DNA from: Acidobacteriaceae bacterium
GTDB taxonomy: Bacteria > Acidobacteriota > Terriglobia > Bryobacterales > Bryobacteraceae
Direction: 5' to 3'
Assembly (NCBI GenBank): GCA_019244945.1
Contig: JAFASD010000436.1
Coordinates: 1-5,104 of the forward strand
Length of the DNA stretch: 5,104 nt
Both the position numbers and the translations under genes were made by a program. The notes beneath the pieces are model-generated. The model did not search any database, was not told the DNA's origin, and saw nothing but the letters and a program-made list of their open reading frames with translations. Below are positions 1-5,104 of the stretch, one piece after another (the stretch's first letter is position 1; each line of letters opens with the position of its first letter).

Positions 1-1176
1 GAGGTAATGACCACTCCGGAGAACGATATAGACGTCAAAAACTGGTCTCTGTTTGTCCCGCCCCAGGAAGACGTGCTGATTGAAGGCCTTGACTTATTTA
101 AAAACTTCGCCGTGCTGGTGGAAAAAACCCAAGCGGTAACACGTCTGCGCGTTCACAACTTCGAAACGGGAAGCTGGACGGCGATTTCCTTCCCTGAGCC
201 GGTCTATTCCGCTTTCCCTGGCGAGACCCGGGACTATGATTCGACAACGTATCGCTACAATTACCAGAGTTTCGTCACTCCGCAGAGCGTCTACGATTAC
301 GACACGCAGACGGGACAATCCAAGCTTCTGAAGCGGCAAGAGGTTCCCGGCGGGTACGATCCATCGCAGTATGTATCGGAACGCCTCTGGGCTACGGCGC
401 GCGATGGAGTCAAGGTGCCGCTCTCAATTGTTTACAAGAAGGGCTTCCGGCGCGATGGACAAAGTCCACTTCTTCTTTATGGATACGGATCTTACGGTTA
501 CGCCACGCCGGTGACCTTCGACAGCACGCGTTTGAGCCTGCTAGACCGCGGCGTCGCCTATGCGATCACTCACATCCGAGGCGGCAATGAGATGGGCGAG
601 CAGTGGCGCGAGGACGGCATGTTGATGAAGAAGAAGAACACTTTTCAGGACTTCGTCGATAGCGCCCAATACCTGATTCAGGGAAAATGGACTTCTAAAG
701 ACCGGCTGATGATCGAAGGTGGGAGCGCCGGGGGCCTACTCATGGGCGCGGTGGTCAACATGCGTCCGGATCTGTTTCGCGCAGTACACCTCGCCGTGCC
801 TTTTGTGGATGTGATGAATACGATGATGGATGCTTCCCTTCCCTTAACCGTCGGCGAATACCTGGAGTGGGGCAATCCGAACGAGCAAGCGGCGTACGAT
901 TACATGAAGACGTACAGCCCTTACGATAACCTCGAAAAGCGCGCCTATCCCGCGATGCTGGTTACGACGAGCCTGAACGACAGCCAGGTGATGTATTGGG
1001 AACCCGTCAAGTATGTTGCGCGATTGCGCACGCTGAGGACGGACAACAACCAATTCCTCTTGAAAATCAAGATGGACCCGGCCGGGCATGGCGGCGCATC
1101 GGGGCGTTACGACCGGCTGAAGGATCGGGCATTTGAGTATGCCTGGATGCTCGACCAAGTGGGCATCACGAAGTAG
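1..1176 (+). CDS. Oligopeptidase B-like serine peptidase (prolyl oligopeptidase family, S9A), 5'-partial
   Basis: Serine peptidase that cleaves short peptides. Oligopeptidase B members cut after Arg or Lys and are usually cytoplasmic or periplasmic. The frame is open to the left edge, so the ATG at position 7 is probably internal: family members have roughly 700 residues and only about 390 are visible. Counting from that ATG, residues 1-120 look like the last blades of the gating beta-propeller and residues 125-389 are a complete alpha/beta-hydrolase domain. Seen directly: GYGSYG at 159-164, the THIRGGNEMGEQW segment at 188-200, nucleophile Ser240 in GGSAGG, Asp325 in SLNDSQV and His361 in AGHGGASGRY, which together form the catalytic triad. 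The EWGNP and SPYDN motifs favour oligopeptidase B over prolyl endopeptidase. Any signal peptide would be outside the window. The 3' end overlaps the convergent phosphatidyltransferase gene by 11 bases. Family assignment is firm; substrate preference is inferred. Confidence 0.93.
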   Translation, partial: EVMTTPENDIDVKNWSLFVPPQEDVLIEGLDLFKNFAVLVEKTQAVTRLRVHNFETGSWTAISFPEPVYSAFPGETRDYDSTTYRYNYQSFVTPQSVYDYDTQTGQSKLLKRQEVPGGYDPSQYVSERLWATARDGVKVPLSIVYKKGFRRDGQSPLLLYGYGSYGYATPVTFDSTRLSLLDRGVAYAITHIRGGNEMGEQWREDGMLMKKKNTFQDFVDSAQYLIQGKWTSKDRLMIEGGSAGGLLMGAVVNMRPDLFRAVHLAVPFVDVMNTMMDASLPLTVGEYLEWGNPNEQAAYDYMKTYSPYDNLEKRAYPAMLVTTSLNDSQVMYWEPVKYVARLRTLRTDNNQFLLKIKMDPAGHGGASGRYDRLKDRAFEYAWMLDQVGITK

Positions 1177-1708
1177 CCATCTGGATGCCCTGGCGTACGT
1201 AATCTAGACCGCTAGCAGCCGTAAAGAATGTGCTTAAGGCCAGTGCGCACATCTGCATCAGGAAGAAAATTCGCGACGGAAAACAGGCACTGAGCAGAAC
1301 CATCAAAACCAGCACCAATTGAAAAAAGGTGCTAATTTTGCCGAGGGTGCTCGGGAGAAATTCTCGCGCATGGCGGAAGGCGCGTAACAGCAGAGCGCCC
1401 GTCACAATCACGAGATCACGGCCGATCACCAGAGCGAGCAGCCAGGCTGGAATCAGTTTTATGATTGCTAGGGCGATGAACAGCGTGACTAGCATCGCCT
1501 TGTCCGCTAGAGGATCAAAAACTGCGCCTATTTTTCCTGAGACGTTGAGCCGGCGCGCGGCAAACCCATCGAACCAATCGGTCAGCGCACCCAGCAGCAC
1601 TAACCCGAGCGCCTCGCGAAAGCGCGATTGCAGCAGGAGCCATAGCAAAAATGGCGATGCCAGCAGGCGGATGAACGTCAGCGCATTCGGAAGGTGGCGC
1701 AAGACCAC
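1166..1708 (-). CDS. CDP-alcohol phosphatidyltransferase, PgsA-like or eukaryotic-type cardiolipin synthase-like
   Basis: Integral inner-membrane enzyme of 180 residues that transfers a phosphatidyl group from CDP-diacylglycerol to an alcohol, releasing CMP. The complete family signature DxxDGxxARx8Gx3Dx3D is present: Asp44, Asp47, Gly48, Ala51, Arg52, Gly61, Asp65 and Asp69. These residues bind the divalent metals and CDP. An N-terminal PNALTFIR segment and about five or six hydrophobic stretches (around 15-27, 33-43, 72-83, 88-108, 128-142 and 147-165) fit the family fold. Database naming would probably be PgsA (phosphatidylglycerophosphate synthase). However, GRD at 96-98, LGKISTFFQ at 122-130 and FTAASGLDY at 162-170 recall the eukaryotic-type cardiolipin synthase branch, so the acceptor is uncertain. 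The start is GTG: an in-frame TAA lies two codons upstream and no ATG fits. It follows lpxC by 16 bases with only a weak Shine-Dalgarno, which suggests translational coupling. Confidence 0.9.
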   Translation of the reverse strand: MVLRHLPNALTFIRLLASPFLLWLLLQSRFREALGLVLLGALTDWFDGFAARRLNVSGKIGAVFDPLADKAMLVTLFIALAIIKLIPAWLLALVIGRDLVIVTGALLLRAFRHAREFLPSTLGKISTFFQLVLVLMVLLSACFPSRIFFLMQMCALALSTFFTAASGLDYVRQGIQMATS

Positions 1709-1724
1709 ATCTTAATAGGCCGCT

Positions 1725-2636
1725 TTACTGCACGAGCGCGTGTGCGGCCAGCTCCGGTTTGCGAGGCGCCGAGGGATCAAGCGTGACAATCTCGTAGAGC
1801 GACGGATCGGACATCAATTTATTCACAAGCGCCACGTGCATAGCATGTCCTGCTCTTTGCGCGAGCACGAGTCCCAATAGGGGACGGCCGATCAAAGCCA
1901 GGTCACCGATGAGGTCAAGCGCCTTATGACGGCAGCATTCATCGGGGAACCGAAGACCGTCCGGGTTCGCAATTCCCGCAGCCGTGAAGCAAACTGCGTT
2001 GTCGAGCGAAGCACCGCGGATCAAACCCATGTCGCGCATCTGATCTAGCTCGCATTCGAAACCAAACGTACGAGCCGGCGCTATCTCACGCGCGTACACG
2101 TCGGGCGTCAGATCCAGTTCCAAGCGTTGTTCGCCTACCAAGGGATGGTTGTAGAGCGTATGACAGTGGAGCAGAAAACGGTCGCAAGGCAGGATCGCCA
2201 CGGACTTTCCCTGCGCTTCCACTCGGACCGGCTTTACGATCCGCATATACCGCCGCAAACGGCGAGATTTCTGCGTTCCCGCTTTGCTCAAAAGCTCCAC
2301 AAACGGCAAAGCGCTGCCATCCAAAATCGGAACTTCGAGGTTGTCGAGCTCCAGATAGGCGTTATCGATACCCATGCTGTAGAGCACGCTTAAGAGGTGC
2401 TCAGTCGTCGAAATCAATATGCCCTTGGGATGCATCAGGCTGGTGGCATAGCTGACCCGCTCGACGAATTCCCAGCTCGCGGGAATGCGCGTATTATCCA
2501 GGTCTGTTCGAATGAATACAACGCCTGTCCCCGGAGGCGCCGGGCTGATTCGCAGGTGGACCGACGCGCCGTGATGAAGACCGATTCCGTCGATTTCGAC
2601 GGGATGCCGGGTTGTGGTCTCGTACGGCTGCATCAC
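1725..2636 (-). CDS. lpxC: UDP-3-O-acyl-N-acetylglucosamine deacetylase LpxC
   Basis: Zinc-dependent deacetylase that removes the acetyl group from UDP-3-O-acyl-GlcNAc, the committed step of lipid A (LPS) synthesis, in the cytoplasm. At 303 residues it matches the usual bacterial length of about 305. Active-site residues are visible: zinc ligands His80 (in TTEHLL), His237 and Asp241 (in RHKALDLIGD), catalytic Glu79 and general acid His264 (in AGHAMH). The GIGLHHG motif at 17-23, PILDGSALPF at 103-112 and ARTFGF at 188-193 are family hallmarks. The start is GTG at 2636 or the adjacent ATG at 2633. An in-frame TAG lies 42 bases upstream (2678-2676), so little extension is possible, and no clear Shine-Dalgarno is seen before either. 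It lies 135 bases downstream of argS and 16 bases upstream of the CDP-alcohol phosphatidyltransferase gene, all on one strand. It looks intact and functional. Confidence 0.97.
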   Translation of the reverse strand: MMQPYETTTRHPVEIDGIGLHHGASVHLRISPAPPGTGVVFIRTDLDNTRIPASWEFVERVSYATSLMHPKGILISTTEHLLSVLYSMGIDNAYLELDNLEVPILDGSALPFVELLSKAGTQKSRRLRRYMRIVKPVRVEAQGKSVAILPCDRFLLHCHTLYNHPLVGEQRLELDLTPDVYAREIAPARTFGFECELDQMRDMGLIRGASLDNAVCFTAAGIANPDGLRFPDECCRHKALDLIGDLALIGRPLLGLVLAQRAGHAMHVALVNKLMSDPSLYEIVTLDPSAPRKPELAAHALVQ

Positions 2637-2712
2637 CGAACAACCCAGAATAACAGGCCGAAGGTGTTCAGGTCTCTAATTGCTTGATAATAGAAGGCTT
2701 GTTACCGAGTTG

Positions 2713-2732
2713 GTGTGGCTATTTGGTCACAC
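2713..2732. repeat. Short inverted repeat GTGTG / CACAC upstream of lpxC
   Basis: The arms GTGTG (2713-2717) and CACAC (2728-2732) are perfect 5-base complements separated by 10 bases, with a centre-to-centre distance of 15 bases. It lies about 20 bases upstream of the possible -10 box of lpxC, where a dimeric regulator could bind. Five-base arms are common by chance, so an operator role is speculative. Confidence 0.2.
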
Positions 2733-2759
2733 TTACCTCGCCTGGAGAGGGATAAGCGT

Positions 2760-2771
2760 GGCGCTTTCGCC
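2760..2771 (-). other. Small GGCG-AAAG-CGCC hairpin directly after the argS stop codon
   Basis: A perfect 4-base-pair GC stem with an AAAG loop begins at the base after the argS TGA. On the - strand it is followed by ACGCTTATCCC, which has no run of U. It is therefore too short and lacks the tail of an ordinary intrinsic terminator. It may stabilise the argS 3' end or do nothing. Confidence 0.25.
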
Positions 2772-4736
2772 TCACATGTAGGGCGGCTGCTCGATACCCA
2801 AAACGCTGAGTGTTCCGAGCAATTGCTCGCGGACGTATTGGGTGAGCCAAAGCAGAACGGCGCGGCGCTGCTCGTCCGGCTCAGCGATCACTTGATGTCC
2901 GTGATAGAAATTGTTGAACGCTTGGGCAAGCTGAAAAGCGTATTTTGCAACGTGAGCTGGTTCGCCTGATGCAATGGCTCGGGCGACGGCGCTGTCGGAC
3001 TTCGAAGCGAGCAATACCAACTGCCATAGATCTTCGTCTTCGAACCACCGGTTCAGGGCCTCGCCATTCAGCACTTGTTCGAACTGAGGCAGGCAGCTAG
3101 CGCGCTCGACAAATTTGCGCAGAATGTTGCCTGCCCGAACGGCTGCATATTGCACATAGGGTCCGGTTTCGCCTTCGAAGCTGAGAGCCTCATGGAAATC
3201 GAAAGCGATTACGGAATTGCGGGTGAACTTGAGCATGAAGTACCGCAGCGCGCCAACGGCAATTTGTTTCGCAACGTCCTGCCGCTCCGCCGCTTCCGCT
3301 TCCGGGTGCCGATCCTCTACTTCAGCAAGAGCTGTCTCAATGAGCTTGTCAATGAGATCGTCTGCTTTGACGCCCAGCCCTTTCCTCCCCGAGACCTCAA
3401 TGTAGGGCTTCCGCTTGTCGTCTTCGGAGAGCGCGATGCCTAGCTCCACGCAGGTTCGCGGCGAGAGCGCAACCATCTCGTAAGAAAAATGAATGGACGC
3501 ATCCGCCTGAGCGTTGAAGTCCAACGTCCGCAATCCCGCTACCACGACATCCTGAAGATAGGATTGCCGGGAATCGATGACGTTGAATACCTTTGCGGCC
3601 CCGCCGAAATGCGGAGGATTGCCGTCGTTGGGCTGGTCCGTAGTCACCCAAAGTTCATGCCCGTCCGGGTAGGATGACCAAGGTCGATAGAAGAAGTCCC
3701 GACCGAGCAGTCCGAATTTCCAGAGTTGATAAGCGATGTCTTTGCCGACGTAAGTTACTGTACCGTTCGAGCGAACAATGACTTTGCTGTCCTCCTCCGC
3801 CCCATCCTCACCACGGAATTGGGAGGAATGCATCACCCAACAGTTCGCGTTTTTTCCCTGGGTTTCGAAGTGAATTGCGCCTCTTTGCTTCAATAATTCG
3901 AACGCTGTCGTCCAGAATTTGAGATGAAGAATTTCACTTTCGCGCGGAAGCAGATCGTATTGAACGCATAACCGGTACATGGTCTGGAGATGCAGCTCGA
4001 CGATGGCATCCCCGACGATCTTCCCGAGTTCTGCCAATTCGCCGTGCCCTGCCTCGATGGCATGGAGGGTTTCTGCGCGCCACTCAAGCGCGGCCGGATC
4101 TTCTTTGTAATAGGCAGAAACGCGAGCATACAAATCCCAGCACAGATAGTCAAAACGCAAGTTGGCGTCCGAAATCAGCGCTCGAATATCATCTACGCCT
4201 TTCTTCTCCAGGTAATGAAATGCCGCCACAACATCCGCCACCTGAACTCCGGTGTTGTCGATATAATTCTGAACTTCGACGGCGTTACCTAGTCTTCGCA
4301 GCATGCGTACGAACGTGTCCCCAAGAATCGCGTTTCTCAGATGACCGATATGCGCCGCTTTGTTTGGATTGATATTCGTGTGTTCGACGATGATTTTGCC
4401 CGCGGTCTCCGCGCCGGAGAGCTCGGCTTTCCCGCGCGTCTCAATCAGCGATCGAACGTAGCGGCCGCGGTTCAGGCGCACATTGATGTACCCGTTTCCC
4501 GCGATCTCAACAGACGTAATATCAGCCTGGTGAGCCAGTCCGGCGCCAAGCGATTGCGCAATTTCCCGAGGTGGGCGTCGTAGCTGCCGCGCGAGTTGGA
4601 ATGCGGTCGGAATGGCTAATTCGCCAAATGAAGTCTGCTTGGGTTGCTCGAGCGCCACTTTCACCGTCAACCCGAACTGCTGCGCAACTTCGCGCTCGAT
4701 TGCCGACGATACCGTTCTTTCGATTTCCTGGAACAT
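2772..4736 (-). CDS. argS: Arginyl-tRNA synthetase (arginine--tRNA ligase)
   Basis: Cytoplasmic class Ia enzyme that charges tRNA-Arg with arginine using ATP. Domains in order: N-terminal additional domain (about 5-90), Rossmann catalytic core with HIGH at 129-132 inside NPNKAAHIGHLRN, and a DALR-type anticodon-binding domain (about 495-654) with ALRYFMLKFTR, EGETGPYVQYAAVR and AFNNFYH. The C-terminus ends in LGIEQPPYM, matching the conserved terminal Met of the family. The KMSKS loop is degenerate (VSGRKG at 448-453), as in many ArgRS proteins. At 654 residues it is longer than the 577 of E. coli ArgRS; some of the extra length appears to lie in the core around 350-400, a Pro/Gly/Asp-rich stretch, and around 175-225. 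Start ATG at 4736 is the only standard start after an in-frame TAA (4772-4770). A GGGGA sits 3 bases before it as a close, weak ribosome site. It diverges from the ferredoxin gene and leads the lpxC group. Confidence 0.97.
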   Translation of the reverse strand: MFQEIERTVSSAIEREVAQQFGLTVKVALEQPKQTSFGELAIPTAFQLARQLRRPPREIAQSLGAGLAHQADITSVEIAGNGYINVRLNRGRYVRSLIETRGKAELSGAETAGKIIVEHTNINPNKAAHIGHLRNAILGDTFVRMLRRLGNAVEVQNYIDNTGVQVADVVAAFHYLEKKGVDDIRALISDANLRFDYLCWDLYARVSAYYKEDPAALEWRAETLHAIEAGHGELAELGKIVGDAIVELHLQTMYRLCVQYDLLPRESEILHLKFWTTAFELLKQRGAIHFETQGKNANCWVMHSSQFRGEDGAEEDSKVIVRSNGTVTYVGKDIAYQLWKFGLLGRDFFYRPWSSYPDGHELWVTTDQPNDGNPPHFGGAAKVFNVIDSRQSYLQDVVVAGLRTLDFNAQADASIHFSYEMVALSPRTCVELGIALSEDDKRKPYIEVSGRKGLGVKADDLIDKLIETALAEVEDRHPEAEAAERQDVAKQIAVGALRYFMLKFTRNSVIAFDFHEALSFEGETGPYVQYAAVRAGNILRKFVERASCLPQFEQVLNGEALNRWFEDEDLWQLVLLASKSDSAVARAIASGEPAHVAKYAFQLAQAFNNFYHGHQVIAEPDEQRRAVLLWLTQYVREQLLGTLSVLGIEQPPYM

Positions 4737-4802
4737 CAGTCCCCAGTATCCCGAACTGTGCCTGATCCCTTACATCTATGATTTGGTCGTTACAATTGAG
4801 TT
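4737..4802. promoter_or_regulatory. Divergent argS / ferredoxin intergenic promoter region
   Basis: Both flanking genes start here, so these 66 bases must hold their proximal promoters unless transcription enters from further away. On the + strand, TATGAT (4777-4782) is a good -10 hexamer for the ferredoxin gene and would give a leader of only about 13 bases. No convincing -35 precedes it. On the - strand, TTGTAA (4795-4790) is a fair -35 for argS, but the hexamer at 17-base spacing (TAAGGG) is a poor -10. The divergent-promoter role follows from layout; the exact boxes are tentative. Confidence 0.4.
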
Positions 4803-5104
4803 GTGCCGAAAGTGACGTTCTTACCGGAAGGCAAAACAGTAGAGTTCGAAAAAGGCAAACTTTCGTACGACGATCACGGCAAGCCCGAGTCGGTTCTGGA
4901 TGTAGCGCTCAATTTCGATGTCCACCTCGAACATGCGTGCGGCGGAAGCTGTGCCTGCACCACCTGCCATGTGATTGTGCTCGAAGGCGATAAAAACTTG
5001 TCCGAAGCCGATGATGATGAATTGGATCGGCTGGATATGGCGGCGGGTTTGACACTCCGTTCACGGCTGGGATGCCAAGCGGTGGTGAAGGGAGACGTGA
5101 AGGT
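4803..5104 (+). CDS. fdx: ISC-type [2Fe-2S] ferredoxin, 3'-partial
   Basis: Small soluble electron carrier, adrenodoxin/ISC type, which in other bacteria supplies electrons for iron-sulfur cluster assembly. The first 100 codons are visible and the gene runs off the window; E. coli Fdx has 111 residues, so little is missing. The cluster motif EHACGGSCACTTCH places Cys46, Cys52 and Cys55 as ligands, with Cys91 (SRLGCQA) as the fourth. All are offset by four from E. coli Fdx Cys42, 48, 51 and 87. Cys50 matches the extra non-ligand cysteine of ISC ferredoxins. A run of acidic residues (68-78) is the usual partner-docking helix. The start is GTG at 4803, giving an N-terminus of MPKVTFLPEG as in homologues; an in-frame TGA two codons upstream (4797-4799) excludes a longer product. 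No good Shine-Dalgarno is seen. No other isc gene is in view. Confidence 0.95.
   Translation, partial: MPKVTFLPEGKTVEFEKGKLSYDDHGKPESVLDVALNFDVHLEHACGGSCACTTCHVIVLEGDKNLSEADDDELDRLDMAAGLTLRSRLGCQAVVKGDVK

Larger units (their letters stand above)
2637..2771 (-). promoter_or_regulatory. argS-lpxC intergenic region with a possible lpxC promoter
   Basis: These 135 bases lie between the argS stop and the lpxC start and carry no gene I can support. Read on the - strand they contain TATTAT (2692-2687), a reasonable -10 hexamer about 50 bases before the lpxC start. No good -35 box sits at the usual 16-18 base spacing (the hexamer there is CACCAA). The region also holds two short inverted repeats, listed separately. 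A promoter here is an inference from the gap size and the -10 match; co-transcription from argS is equally possible. Confidence 0.3.

Noticed and set aside
1..1176. Oligopeptidase as a truncated pseudogene, because the first ATG gives only 389 residues
   Set aside because: The frame is open to the window edge and the catalytic domain and triad are intact, so the missing N-terminal part is most simply outside the window.
1329..1715. 128-codon open frame on the + strand opposite the phosphatidyltransferase gene
   Set aside because: It is Ser/Arg-rich, has no recognisable motif and lies antisense to a gene with a full catalytic signature.
2736..2750. CCTC/GAGG inverted repeat in the argS-lpxC gap
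   Set aside because: The arms are only four bases around a seven-base loop with no U tract, so it is expected by chance.
2715..2969. 84-codon open frame on the + strand starting in the argS-lpxC gap
   Set aside because: Most of it is antisense to the argS 3' end, its translation has no family features and there is no ribosome site of note.
3890..4153. 87-codon open frame on the - strand inside argS in another frame
   Set aside because: It lies fully within the conserved argS coding region and its translation resembles nothing known.
4778..4993. 71-codon + strand open frame with several Cys and Arg residues at the right edge
   Set aside because: It is an out-of-frame reading of the ferredoxin gene; the frame from 4803 gives the complete ISC ferredoxin cysteine pattern.

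Overview
This is a compact window of bacterial housekeeping genes. It holds five protein-coding genes, with very little space between them and no RNA gene, mobile element, CRISPR array or prophage signal. An LpxC gene (first committed step of lipid A synthesis) shows a Gram-negative, diderm organism with lipopolysaccharide. The moderate GC content, the acidic ISC-type ferredoxin and the long arginyl-tRNA synthetase would fit Acidobacteriota or a neighbouring phylum. That placement is from memory of these families and is not proven here.

Layout, left to right. The window opens inside a prolyl-oligopeptidase-family serine peptidase (+ strand, 1-1176). It resembles oligopeptidase B, its 5' part lies outside the window, and its whole catalytic domain is present. 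Three genes then follow on the - strand, transcribed from right to left: argS (4736-2772), lpxC (2636-1725) and a small integral-membrane CDP-alcohol phosphatidyltransferase (1708-1166). The last of these overlaps the tail of the peptidase gene by 11 bases in a convergent arrangement. At the right edge an ISC-type [2Fe-2S] ferredoxin gene (+ strand, from 4803) runs off the window. It diverges from argS across a 66-base intergenic region.

Functionally, lpxC and the phosphatidyltransferase form a tight envelope-lipid pair separated by only 16 bases. One enzyme commits UDP-GlcNAc-derived intermediates to lipid A and the other makes an anionic phospholipid. argS may be co-transcribed with them, or lpxC may have its own promoter in the 135-base gap. 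The peptidase and ferredoxin are neighbours with no visible functional link to the pair.

I did not find a previously undescribed system. The points most worth a second look are the identity of the CDP-alcohol phosphatidyltransferase, whose C-terminal half reads more like eukaryotic-type cardiolipin synthase than PgsA, and the GTG starts with poor Shine-Dalgarno sequences shared by three genes.
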